Below, one piece after another: positions 1-6,740 of a stretch of 15,733 nt of DNA. Position 1 is the first letter of the stretch. Each line of letters begins with the position of its first letter. Position numbers and translations under genes: made by a program. The notes beneath the pieces were generated by a model, which saw only the letters and a program-made list of their open reading frames with translations, did no database searches and was not told the origin of the DNA. This stretch comes from Actinomycetes bacterium. GTDB lineage: Bacteria; Actinomycetota; Acidimicrobiia; Acidimicrobiales; Microtrichaceae. Where the stretch lies: the NCBI GenBank assembly GCA_023389745.1, contig JAEWED010000084.1, positions 1-15,733 on the forward strand, given 5' to 3'.

Positions 1-1
1 G

Positions 2-445
2 CTCCGCTCGCTGCGGTTCAGCAACGACGAATCGGCCGCGGCGGCGGCCGTCCTGCGCGCCCAGCCGGCGCTCGACGCGGCGCTCCGTGACCGCACCGAC
101 GCCTCGCTGCGGCGACTCGCCGTCGCCGCCCGCGACGATCGAGCCGCGGTGGTCGAGCTGGCGCGCGCCGAGGCCGCCGCGCGGGCCTCGGTCGACGGGG
201 GAACGCTGGGTCGACGTCTCGACGAGGTCGTCGCGCGGCTCGCCGAGCTGTCCGAGCACGAGGACCTGCTGGCGATCGCCCCGGAGCTCGACGGCGCCGC
301 GGTGATGGCGGCGTTGGGGATCGGGCCGGGCCCCGACGTGGGCGCCGCGCTCGGCTACCTGTCGGAGCGTCGCATCGAGTGCGGGCCACGCAGCGCAGCC
401 GACGAGCTCGACGACCTGTCCGGCTGGTGGGCACGACGGGCCTGA
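2..445 (+). CDS. pcnA: CCA tRNA nucleotidyltransferase, C-terminal part (5' end outside window)
   Basis: The reading frame is open from the window edge, so only the last 147 residues are seen. This enzyme family adds or repairs the 3' CCA end of tRNAs. The visible part would be the helical C-terminal region after the HD domain, and the nucleotidyltransferase core lies outside the window. Recognition rests on an ordered set of landmarks that I recall from the mycobacterial PcnA C-terminus: LRFSND near the start, a helix with EHEDL, then PELDG, the G-x-GPDVG-x-AL-x-YL stretch, and a final WWARR tip just before the stop. The stop is TGA at 443-445. A GC-rich hairpin follows at 475-491. The start, catalytic residues and regulation cannot be judged. 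A related HD-domain nucleotidyltransferase is the only serious alternative. Confidence 0.8.
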   Translation, partial: LRSLRFSNDESAAAAAVLRAQPALDAALRDRTDASLRRLAVAARDDRAAVVELARAEAAARASVDGGTLGRRLDEVVARLAELSEHEDLLAIAPELDGAAVMAALGIGPGPDVGAALGYLSERRIECGPRSAADELDDLSGWWARRA

Positions 446-474
446 GGCGCGAAGTGGCCGGACGCCAGGGCCTG

Positions 475-491
475 ACGCCGGGGCCCGGCGT
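475..491 (+). terminator. GC-rich hairpin after pcnA
   Basis: ACGCCGG at 475-481 pairs perfectly with CCGGCGT at 485-491 around a 3-base loop, 29 bases after the pcnA stop. No T-run follows, so this is a hairpin that may terminate or protect the transcript rather than a classical intrinsic terminator. Confidence 0.35.
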
Positions 492-511
492 GCGGGTTGT
501 CCGGGGCGGGC

Positions 512-526
512 GGACCGATCCGGTCC
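512..526. promoter_or_regulatory. Inverted repeat upstream of the universal stress gene
   Basis: GGACCG at 512-517 and CGGTCC at 521-526 form a perfect 6+6 inverted repeat around ATC. It lies about 10 bases upstream of a -10-like TAGCGT (537-542), roughly where a -35 element or an activator site would be. The spacing of the GGAC/GTCC cores differs from a DosR box. A second perfect hairpin, CCCGTC/GACGGG at 559-575, lies in the putative leader just before the Shine-Dalgarno sequence. A regulatory role is inference. Confidence 0.3.
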
Positions 527-592
527 CGGTGTCCCCTAGCGTGGAGGCATCGAAGACACCCGTCGAGACGACGGGACCGGGAGGAGCGGATC

Positions 593-1018
593 ATGGCTGG
601 AATCGTCGTCGGAGTGGACGGGTCGGAGCACTCGGTCGACGCGCTGCGGTGGGCGGCGGAAGAGGCGAAGCTCCGGGGTGTGACGCTCCGGGTCGTCGCC
701 TCGTTCTCGGCGTCGATCATCAGCACCGGCTACGAGGTCGCCAGCCCCGACCCCTCGGATCTCGCCGCCGCGTCGAACACGATGCTGGGCGCGGCGCTCG
801 ACACCGTGCGCGACTCGGGAGCGCTCGACGGCGTCGACGTCGTGACCGAGGCGCTCGAGGGGCATGCGGGTGAGCAGCTCATCAAGCTCTCCGAGGACGC
901 GGACCTGCTCGTCGTCGGCGCCCGGGGCCACGGCGGCTTCCTGGGTCTGCTGATGGGCTCGGTCACGACCTACGTCGTGAACCACGCGCTCTGCCCCGTC
1001 GTCGTCGTCCGTCGGTAG
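593..1018 (+). CDS. Universal stress protein (UspA family, single domain)
   Basis: A 141-residue protein, the normal length for a single UspA domain. Members are cytoplasmic, dimeric, usually ATP-binding proteins linked to starvation, hypoxia or other stress, and their exact biochemical role varies. The N-terminal strand ends in VGVDGS (Asp9). The ATP-binding signature G-x2-G-x9-G-S is complete: Gly109, Gly112, Gly122, Ser123. A final hydrophobic strand reads PVVVVR. The ATG at 593 is chosen because a strong GGAGGAG lies at 580-586, about 6 bases upstream. The longer in-frame start at 497 would add a basic, low-complexity leader unlike the family. The gene appears to be transcribed alone. It converges on the methyltransferase gene, leaving a 46-base gap. 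A DNA dyad upstream (512-526) could be an operator. Confidence 0.93.
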   Translation: MAGIVVGVDGSEHSVDALRWAAEEAKLRGVTLRVVASFSASIISTGYEVASPDPSDLAAASNTMLGAALDTVRDSGALDGVDVVTEALEGHAGEQLIKLSEDADLLVVGARGHGGFLGLLMGSVTTYVVNHALCPVVVVRR

Positions 1019-1064
1019 GGCCGTCGGCGAGGGTCGGCCGTCCCGCATGCACGCGGCGTGTGGG

Positions 1065-1889
1065 TCAGGTGCCTTCCTTGCGGGCCCGCACGATGACGGT
1101 GCTCGGGACCCAGTCCGCGATCGGCGACGAGTGGATGCTGCGGCGGTCGGCCTCGGGTGCCGGCTCGACGACCGCATCGACGCGGAAGTTCGACCGGATC
1201 AGCGTGGTGAAGACGTCACCGATCTGGTGCACGTGGGTGACGCCCTCGTCACCACCGGCGCGCCACGCGTGGGGATGCTCGCTCCAAGCGGTGCGGGTCA
1301 GGTAGGGCGTCTGCTGCTCGTCGTTGTCGAGCTCGAGCATCATCGAGAACGGGTGGGGCAGCGACATGACCAGCGCAGCGTCGGGCTTCATGATCCGGTG
1401 CAGCTGGCGGAAGACCCGACCCAGGTCCTGCACCCCGCCGAGGGAGTAGACCGCGACCACCAGCTCGATGCTGTCGGCGCGGATGAAGGCCAGGTCGGCC
1501 AGGTCGCTGTGGTGGAACTCGACCTTGACACCCGCGATGTCGGCGCTGTGACGGGCCTGGGCGAGGCGAGCGGTCGACGACTCCACCGCGATCACGCGAG
1601 CGCCGCGACGAGCCAGCGCGACGGAGCCGGATCCGGCACCGCACCCGAGGTCGAGCACGCGACGACCCTCGATCGCACCCGCGGAGGCCATGAGCTTGGC
1701 GATCGCCGCATCGTCGAGGTCCGGTCCGAACTGCACCACGTCGGTCGGCAGGTCCGCGCCGTGGGGGTAGCTGGCGGCGGGGAGTTGCGGAGCGGCGGCA
1801 CCTGCGCGGACGAGTGTCGGCCGTGCGTCGAGGTTGCCGGCCGAGGGGTGGCGGCGGGGAGCCTGGAAGTGCGGGATCGAGTCGGACAT
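1065..1889 (-). CDS. Class I SAM-dependent methyltransferase
   Basis: A 274-residue protein. Motif I, VLDLGCGAG (residues 78-86), binds S-adenosylmethionine. Glu103 at the end of the next strand (VIAVE) is the usual ribose-binding acid, and HSDLAD (127-132) fits the adenine-binding acidic loop. Strand 4 with VVAVYSLGGV and the LHRIMKPDAALVMS stretch complete a Methyltransf_11/25-type Rossmann fold. The substrate cannot be told: the C-terminal part (about 180-274) holds the substrate lid and is not a recognised signature. The first 50 residues are Pro/Ala-rich and may be partly disordered. No convincing Shine-Dalgarno sequence precedes the ATG at 1889, so the start could be leaderless or lie further in. 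It is divergent from the DUF5318 gene and convergent with the stress protein, so it is probably monocistronic. Confidence 0.85.
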   Translation of the reverse strand: MSDSIPHFQAPRRHPSAGNLDARPTLVRAGAAAPQLPAASYPHGADLPTDVVQFGPDLDDAAIAKLMASAGAIEGRRVLDLGCGAGSGSVALARRGARVIAVESSTARLAQARHSADIAGVKVEFHHSDLADLAFIRADSIELVVAVYSLGGVQDLGRVFRQLHRIMKPDAALVMSLPHPFSMMLELDNDEQQTPYLTRTAWSEHPHAWRAGGDEGVTHVHQIGDVFTTLIRSNFRVDAVVEPAPEADRRSIHSSPIADWVPSTVIVRARKEGT

Positions 1890-1981
1890 CGCTGCGAAGT
1901 CTGATTCAAGCGGCGCCGCTGAGCGTGGATCCCAGCGGAGTCGCAGGTCACGCTCGCGGTCCGCCGTCGTGTGCCCGGCGG

Positions 1982-1987
1982 TAGCCT
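1982..1987 (+). promoter_or_regulatory. -10-like hexamer just before the DUF5318 gene
   Basis: TAGCCT at 1982-1987 ends 8 bases before the GTG at 1996, so transcription from it would begin at or next to the start codon, which would make the mRNA leaderless. There is no clear -35 element. The lack of any Shine-Dalgarno sequence before 1996 is consistent with this, but the assignment is inference. Confidence 0.3.
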
Positions 1988-1995
1988 CGTCCTCC

Positions 1996-2427
1996 GTGCC
2001 GTTCCTGCAGCCGGAGTCCCCGGGCCGCCCCGGTCGATCACCGGGCAGCGTCGACTACCGCTTCGCCCGGCGCCGGCTCCTGCACCGGTACCGGTCGGGC
2101 GAGCTGACCCGCGGCGACGTCTGCGACGCGCAGATCGAGCTCATGCGGATCGCGCTGAACTGCTCGCAGGGATCGACCGCTGCGTGCCCGGTCTGCGGAG
2201 AGCGAACGCTGCGCGTCGTGCGCTTCGTCTTCGGTCCGAAGCTCCCGCCCGGGGGCCGGCCCGTCGCCACCCGCGCCGAGCTGCGAAAGCTCGCCACCGG
2301 CGTCGCGGGGCGGCGTTGCTACACCGTCGAGGTGTGCACCTCGTGCCGCTGGAACCACCTGCTGCAGGTCGCGCCGCTGTCGAGCGGTGAGGCGGGTGGC
2401 GGGACCGACGGACAGGCCAGCGGCTGA
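1996..2427 (+). CDS. DUF5318 family protein (zinc-ribbon-like)
   Basis: A 143-residue protein of unknown function resembling the actinobacterial DUF5318 family. I recognise VDYRFARR (19-26), a GELTRGDVCDA stretch (35-45), and two CxxC knuckles, CPVC (Cys64/Cys67) and CTSC (Cys114/Cys117), which together could bind one zinc. A homologous gene sits next to ponA1 in mycobacteria, and the same pairing occurs here: the PBP starts 54 bases downstream on the same strand. This suggests shared transcription and perhaps a link to cell-wall growth, which is inference. The GTG at 1996 is preferred because the longer in-frame start at 1834 would overlap the divergent methyltransferase gene and add residues unlike the family. 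The C-terminus (about 130-143) is Gly-rich and probably disordered. Confidence 0.8.
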   Translation: MPFLQPESPGRPGRSPGSVDYRFARRRLLHRYRSGELTRGDVCDAQIELMRIALNCSQGSTAACPVCGERTLRVVRFVFGPKLPPGGRPVATRAELRKLATGVAGRRCYTVEVCTSCRWNHLLQVAPLSSGEAGGGTDGQASG

Positions 2428-2481
2428 CCGCTCGCTCAGCGGCGCTGGGACGCGACGCCGCCGACGGAGCAGAATGTTTCG

Positions 2482-4677
2482 ATGGCCGAACGACGTCGCA
2501 GCATCTTCTGGCGTCTGCGTCGCCTGGGCTACGTGGTGCTGGTGCTCGCCGTCGTCGCCGTCGGTGGCCTGTGGATGGCGCTCAACACGATCGACCTGCC
2601 GCCCGCCAAGCGGTCGGCCGAGACGACGTTCGTGTGCGACATCGCGGTGGCCGACGGCCAGTGCGACTTCCAGAACTCGATGGCACACCTGTCCGCGGCA
2701 GAGGACCGGGTGAACGTCGAGTACGACGACCTGCCACCGGTGCTGGTGCAGGCGGTGCTCGCCGGCGAGGACCGCAAGTTCTTCGACCACAGCGGCATCG
2801 ACCCCGTCGGCATCGGCCGTGCCTTCTACCAGTCGGTGCTGGGCGACAGCGCGTCCCAGCAGGGCGGCTCGACCATCACCCAGCAGTACGTGAAGCTCAC
2901 GTACCTCACCTCGGAGCGCTCGATGGAGCGCAAGCTGCGTGAGGCCGTCCTGGCGGTGAAGCTCGAGGGCGAGCTCGACAAGCGCGACATCCTCACGCGG
3001 TACCTGAACGAGATCTACTTCGGCCGTGGCGCCTACGGCGTCGAGGCGGCGAGCCGCACCTACTTCGGCATCGGCGTCGAGAACCTCCAGCTCCACCAGG
3101 CCGCCTACCTCGCCGGTCTGATCCGTTCGCCGAACCGCGCGGACCCGACCCAGGATCCCGACGAGGCGTCACGTCGACGTCGCACGGTCCTCGCCGGCAT
3201 GGTCGCCGAGGAGTACATCACCCAGGAGCAGGCCGACGCCGCGGAGGCGGTGCCGTGGGTCTGGGAGCCGACGGCACCCGACGGCACCCCGCAGACGATG
3301 ACCGTGCTGCCGAAGGCCGCCGAGAAGACCGACCTCGGCGTCGTCGACGATGCCGAGCACGGCTCGGAGTACTGGGTCGACCTGGTCCGACGTCAGCTCC
3401 GCGAGCGCTTCGGCGCGGGTGCCGAGACCCAGGGCCTGCGGGTGTACACGACGTACGACCCCGAGATGCAGGCCCAGGCCTACGAGGCGGTCACCGACAA
3501 CCTCGACCGGGGCGACGGCCCCTCGGGCGCGCTCGTCGCGGTCGACGACGCGGGCCGGGTGCGCGCCATGGTCGGCGGCACTGACTTCGCGAACAACAAG
3601 GTGAACCTGGCGCTCGGCAAGCAGGGCGGTGGCTCGGGTCGTCAGCCCGGTTCGACCTTCAAGCCGTTCGCGCTCGCCGCGTTCATCGAGGACGGCTACT
3701 CGACGGACTCGCTCTACAAGTCGCCGCCGACGACGCAGTTCCCGGGCGTCTACACCGAGCCGGGCAAGCTCTGGTCGCCGCGCAACTTCAAGAAGGCCGA
3801 CCAGGGCGTGCTGACCGTCGAGGAGGCGACCTGGAAGTCGTCGAACACGGTCTACGCCGGCATCGTCAACCTGATCACGCCGCAGCGCCTGGCCGAGATG
3901 GCGAGCCGACTCGGTGTCGAGGCCGAGCTGCGACCCGACTACGCGCTGGTGCTCGGCACCAACGAGGTCTCGGTGCTCGACATGGCATCGGCCTACTCGA
4001 CCTTCGCCGATCGCGGGCAGCACATCGACCCCTACTTCATCCGACGCGTCGAGAACGCGGACGGCGAGGTGCTCTTCGACGCCGCGACAGAGGTGCGTCC
4101 CGAGCAGGTGATCGCCGAGCCGGTCGCCGACACGGTGAACTCGGTGCTCAGCGGCGTGCTCATCAAGGGCACCGGCGCGAGCGCCAACATCGGGCGGGTC
4201 GCGGCGGGCAAGACCGGGACGACGACCGACTCCAAGGACGCCTGGTTCGTCGGGTACACGTGCACGCTGACCGCCGCGGTCTGGATGGGCCACGAGCAGC
4301 CACAGGCGATGGAGGAGTTCAAGGGCGAAGAGGTCTCCGGCGGCACCTGGCCGGCGAGGATCTGGCACGACTTCATGTCCGAGGCCACCGAGGACGACGA
4401 GACGGAGTGCGAGTTCCCCACCACCGACGCCGGGGAACGTCTGGTGAACCAGAACCTCGAGTGGGCGCGCACGACGACGACCGTGCCGTCGAAGCGCTCC
4501 ACGACGACCACCTCGTCGCCCGACGCCGACACCTCCTCGACGGTGCCGCGTTCGTCGACGTCGACCACTGCGCCGCCGCGCTCGACGACGACCGCTCCGG
4601 CGCCGACCACGACGACCACGGCCGCGCCGCCCACCACGGCGCCGGCGGTCGGGGGCCAGGCGAGCGGTCAGGGGTAG
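2482..4677 (+). CDS. ponA: Bifunctional class A penicillin-binding protein (glycosyltransferase/transpeptidase)
   Basis: A 731-residue enzyme that polymerises lipid II into glycan strands and cross-links the stem peptides outside the membrane. Order: short basic cytoplasmic end, one transmembrane anchor (about 15-34), GT51 domain, transpeptidase domain, Thr/Pro-rich tail (about 663-731). GT51 motifs are intact: EDRKFFDH with catalytic Glu96, QQGGSTITQQ (126-135), the RKLREAVLAVKLE helix with Glu162, and RYLNEIYFGRGAYG. Transpeptidase motifs are also intact: STFK (Ser391 nucleophile, Lys394), SSN (453-455) and KTGT (577-580). No PASTA domain is seen. The low-complexity extracytoplasmic tail is a common actinobacterial trait. 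GGAG at 2466-2469 lies 12 bases before the ATG, rather far but the best available. The gene follows the DUF5318 gene and may share its transcript. The next gene, panB, has its own promoter. Confidence 0.96.
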   Translation: MAERRRSIFWRLRRLGYVVLVLAVVAVGGLWMALNTIDLPPAKRSAETTFVCDIAVADGQCDFQNSMAHLSAAEDRVNVEYDDLPPVLVQAVLAGEDRKFFDHSGIDPVGIGRAFYQSVLGDSASQQGGSTITQQYVKLTYLTSERSMERKLREAVLAVKLEGELDKRDILTRYLNEIYFGRGAYGVEAASRTYFGIGVENLQLHQAAYLAGLIRSPNRADPTQDPDEASRRRRTVLAGMVAEEYITQEQADAAEAVPWVWEPTAPDGTPQTMTVLPKAAEKTDLGVVDDAEHGSEYWVDLVRRQLRERFGAGAETQGLRVYTTYDPEMQAQAYEAVTDNLDRGDGPSGALVAVDDAGRVRAMVGGTDFANNKVNLALGKQGGGSGRQPGSTFKPFALAAFIEDGYSTDSLYKSPPTTQFPGVYTEPGKLWSPRNFKKADQGVLTVEEATWKSSNTVYAGIVNLITPQRLAEMASRLGVEAELRPDYALVLGTNEVSVLDMASAYSTFADRGQHIDPYFIRRVENADGEVLFDAATEVRPEQVIAEPVADTVNSVLSGVLIKGTGASANIGRVAAGKTGTTTDSKDAWFVGYTCTLTAAVWMGHEQPQAMEEFKGEEVSGGTWPARIWHDFMSEATEDDETECEFPTTDAGERLVNQNLEWARTTTTVPSKRSTTTTSSPDADTSSTVPRSSTSTTAPPRSTTTAPAPTTTTTAAPPTTAPAVGGQASGQG

Positions 4678-4747
4678 CGGTCAGCAGTCCGGCGACGGGG
4701 ACGCTGAGCCCCCTCCCGGGCACGTCCCGGGCGGGTGATCCACCCTC

Positions 4748-4776
4748 TTGGCAGCGCCCCGACGCTGCCGTAGTGT
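4748..4776 (+). promoter_or_regulatory. panB promoter with a dyad in the spacer
   Basis: TTGGCA (4748-4753) and TAGTGT (4771-4776) are spaced by exactly 17 bases, close to the consensus for a housekeeping sigma-70-type promoter. Transcription would start near 4783, giving a leader of about 47 bases before panB. A perfect 7-bp inverted repeat, GGCAGCG (4750-4756) and CGCTGCC (4763-4769), overlaps the -35 element and fills the spacer. It may be a repressor site, or a hairpin ending ponA transcription. Confidence 0.6.
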
Positions 4777-4829
4777 CGGTGTCGACGGCCGGCAGCTACA
4801 GGGCGCTGGACCTGACAAGGAGGCCAGAG

Positions 4830-5693
4830 ATGGCTGCAGCGACTCGCACCACCGTTCCCATGGTGAGCCACCGCAAGGTCCGCTCGGGTGCGGATCCACT
4901 GGTCATGGTGACCGCGTACGACGCTCCCGGCGCGCGCATCGCGGACGAGGCGGGCGTCGACCTGATCCTCGTCGGCGACTCCGTCGCGATGGTCGTGCTC
5001 GGCTACGACGACACCCTCCAGGTGACCACCGACGACATCGCGCACCACACCGCCGCGGTCGCCAGGGCGAAGCCGTCGGCGTTGATCGTCGGGGACCTGC
5101 CGTGGATGAGCTACCACGTCTCGGTCGAGGACACGGTCCGCAACGCAGCCCAGCTGATCCGAGCGGGCGCCCAGTCGGTGAAGCTCGAGGGCGGCGCACG
5201 TCGCGTGCCGATGATCGAGGCCCTCGTCGCCGCGGAGATCCCGGTGATGGGCCACCTCGGCCTGACCCCGCAGTCGGTGCACGCCATGGGTGGGTTCAAG
5301 GTCCAGGGCCGTGACTCCCAGGCCGCGCTGCAGCTCGTCGCCGACGCCAAGGCGCTGCAGCACGCCGGGTGCTTCGCCATCGTGCTCGAGGGCGTGCCCG
5401 ACCAGGTGGCCCGCATGGTCACCGACGCGGTCGACGTCCCCACGATCGGCATCGGCGCCGGCGTGCACTGCGACGGCCAGGTCCTGGTGTTCCACGACGT
5501 GCTCGGCATCGAGGACCGTGTCGCCCCGAAGTTCGTGCGCCGCTACGCCTCGCTCAAGGACGACGCCGTGGCGGCGATGTCGAACTACGCGGCCGACGTG
5601 CGCTCCGGCGCCTTCCCCGGCACCGACGAGAGCTACCACCTGAGCACCGACCAGGCCGAGGCGCTGTCGCTCTACGGGTCCGCCCCCGCCTGA
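4830..5693 (+). CDS. panB: 3-methyl-2-oxobutanoate hydroxymethyltransferase (ketopantoate hydroxymethyltransferase)
   Basis: A 287-residue enzyme, slightly longer than the usual 264 or so. It transfers a hydroxymethyl group from 5,10-methylene-tetrahydrofolate to 2-oxoisovalerate, the first committed step of pantothenate and coenzyme A synthesis, in the cytoplasm. The TIM-barrel motifs are complete: VTAYDAP (27-33), LVGDS with metal ligand Asp50, GDLPWMSY with Asp89, VKLEGG with Glu120, MGHLGLTPQSVHAMGGFKVQG (140-160), catalytic Glu187 in VLEGVP, and PTIGIGAG (204-211). The ATG at 4830 is set by a near-perfect AAGGAGG at 4817-4823, six bases upstream. The longer frame from 4260 runs antiparallel in character to the ponA coding region and is spurious. 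The gene appears to stand alone behind the promoter at 4748-4776. panC and panD are not in the window. Confidence 0.97.
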   Translation: MAAATRTTVPMVSHRKVRSGADPLVMVTAYDAPGARIADEAGVDLILVGDSVAMVVLGYDDTLQVTTDDIAHHTAAVARAKPSALIVGDLPWMSYHVSVEDTVRNAAQLIRAGAQSVKLEGGARRVPMIEALVAAEIPVMGHLGLTPQSVHAMGGFKVQGRDSQAALQLVADAKALQHAGCFAIVLEGVPDQVARMVTDAVDVPTIGIGAGVHCDGQVLVFHDVLGIEDRVAPKFVRRYASLKDDAVAAMSNYAADVRSGAFPGTDESYHLSTDQAEALSLYGSAPA

Positions 5694-5703
5694 CTGTCAC
5701 AGG

Positions 5704-5724
5704 CCGTCGCCAGACTGTCGACGG
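5704..5724 (+). terminator. Hairpin after panB
   Basis: CCGTCG (5704-5709) pairs with CGACGG (5719-5724) around a 9-base loop, 10 bases after the panB stop. No T-run follows. It is a weak candidate for ending panB transcription. Confidence 0.3.
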
Positions 5725-5803
5725 ACCTCGAACCAGCTCGACCCCGTGTCGGGTGACCCCTCGAGCGCCCGGCCCGTCTGGTGGCCGGCACCGGTGCTGC
5801 GAC

Positions 5804-5809
5804 TACACT
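5804..5809 (+). promoter_or_regulatory. -10 element candidate of the rpsF operon
   Basis: TACACT at 5804-5809 fits the TAnnnT actinobacterial -10 pattern and lies in the gap between panB and rpsF. The -35 region has no good match. A start near 5816 would leave a leader of about 118 bases that contains the RNA stems described at 5873-5916. Confidence 0.4.
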
Positions 5810-5872
5810 CGTGCGGTCGTGCTGCCGGGGTCGATCATCCGATCGGTCCGGGCGCGACCACAGCAACACCCT

Positions 5873-5916
5873 GTCCTGCAGATCGCAGGACCCTGACGGC
5901 CGAAGGGCCGAGGTCC
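5873..5916 (+). promoter_or_regulatory. Structured 5' leader of the rpsF operon (candidate S6:S18 autoregulatory RNA)
   Basis: Two stems share bases and so exclude one another. Stem A: GTCCTGC (5873-5879) with GCAGGAC (5885-5891), loop of 5. Stem B: outer GGACC (5888-5892) with GGTCC (5912-5916), an asymmetric internal bulge (CTGA on the 5' side, A on the 3' side), and inner CGGCC (5897-5901) with GGCCG (5906-5910) closed by GAAG. Stem B ends one base before the Shine-Dalgarno AAAGGGAGGT. A bulged hairpin with CCG-containing segments ahead of rpsF is known in many bacteria as the S6:S18 binding site through which the operon represses itself. Identity with that motif is inferred from position and shape and was not aligned to a covariance model. 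Confidence 0.45.
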
Positions 5917-5933
5917 AAAGGGAGGTATTCCAC

Positions 5934-6266
5934 GTGACCACTCGCGTGTACGAGTTGATGATCATCGTCGACCAGGACGTCGACGACGCAGCCGGCAAGG
6001 CCGTCATCGCACGCACCAAGGAGATGATCGAGGCCGACGGCGGCACCGTTCCGACGGTCGACCACTGGGGTCGTCGCCGCTTCGCCTATGCGATCAACCA
6101 CAAGAACGAGGGCGTCTACACCGTCCTCGAGATCGTGACCGATGCGCCGAACCTCGACGAGGTCGACCGGTACCTCCGACTCGCGGACGAGGTCGTCCGC
6201 CACAAGCTGATCCGCCTGCCGGATGCCGAGGCTGCGCGCCGCGGCCTCCTCAGCGAGGCGGGCTGA
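5934..6266 (+). CDS. rpsF: 30S ribosomal protein S6
   Basis: A 110-residue protein, near the usual 95-130. S6 binds S18 and with it the central domain of 16S rRNA. It begins with the family's YELMIIVD strand and carries WGRRRFAYAINHKNEGVY (positions about 45-62), the characteristic S6 core. The GTG start at 5934 is fixed by the very strong AAAGGGAGGT at 5917-5926, seven bases upstream. The longer in-frame start at 5781 would cover the promoter and leader. It is first in an operon with ssb (18-base gap), rpsR and rplI. The leader suggests autoregulation by S6:S18. Confidence 0.97.
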   Translation: MTTRVYELMIIVDQDVDDAAGKAVIARTKEMIEADGGTVPTVDHWGRRRFAYAINHKNEGVYTVLEIVTDAPNLDEVDRYLRLADEVVRHKLIRLPDAEAARRGLLSEAG

Positions 6267-6284
6267 CGCCCGTAGGAGGACCCA

Positions 6285-6740
6285 ATGGCCAACGGAAACA
6301 CAGTCGAACTGATCGGGAACGTCACACGTGACCCCGAGCTGCGCTTCACCCCCAGTGGTGCGGCAGTGGCGAACTTCGGCCTCGCGGTGAACCGTCGCTG
6401 GATGAACCGCAAGACCAACGAGTGGGAAGAGGACGTGTCCTTCTTCGACGTCGTGTGCTGGCGCGAGCTCGCCGAGAACGTCACCGAGTCCCTCACCAAG
6501 GGCACCCGCGTGATGGTCTCGGGCCGTCTCGACCAGCGCTCCTGGGACACCCAGGAGGGCGAGAAGCGTTCGAAGGTCGAGGTCGTCGCCGACGAGATCG
6601 GCCCCAGCCTGCGTTGGGCCACCGCGCAGGTCACCAAGACAGAGCGCCGCGAAGGCGGCGGAGGCGGCGGGTTCGACTCCGCCCCACTCCCGCAGGAACC
6701 CCCTGCCGGCGGGTACAACGATGATGAGGAGCCGTTCTGA
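6285..6740 (+). CDS. ssb: Single-stranded DNA-binding protein
   Basis: A 151-residue SSB that coats single-stranded DNA in replication, repair and recombination. The OB fold covers about residues 1-110: NTVELIGNVTRDPELRFTPSG at the start, then DVVCWRELAENV and GRLDQRSW. A short Gly-rich linker (GGGGGG) leads to the acidic partner-binding tip DDEEPF, equivalent to DDDIPF in Escherichia coli. AGGAGGA at 6274-6280 is four bases before the ATG. The stop overlaps the rpsR start by one base (TGATG), so translation of the two is likely coupled. Its place between rpsF and rpsR is the standard bacterial order. Confidence 0.97.
   Translation: MANGNTVELIGNVTRDPELRFTPSGAAVANFGLAVNRRWMNRKTNEWEEDVSFFDVVCWRELAENVTESLTKGTRVMVSGRLDQRSWDTQEGEKRSKVEVVADEIGPSLRWATAQVTKTERREGGGGGGFDSAPLPQEPPAGGYNDDEEPF

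Noticed and set aside
512..526. DosR-type box before the universal stress gene
   Set aside because: The half-sites are GGAC/GTCC separated by seven bases, whereas the DosR core needs GGGAC/GTCCC with about four.
1019..1064. Bidirectional terminator between the stress protein and methyltransferase genes
   Set aside because: Only short imperfect GGCCG/CGGCC pairings and no T-run on either strand, too weak to list.
4463..4677. Thr/Pro-rich end of the PBP as an unusual module
   Set aside because: Such disordered extracytoplasmic tails are common in actinobacterial class A PBPs, and no exact repeat unit is seen.
4260..4829. N-terminal extension of panB
   Set aside because: It overlaps ponA in another frame, resembles no PanB domain, and a near-perfect Shine-Dalgarno sequence supports the ATG at 4830.
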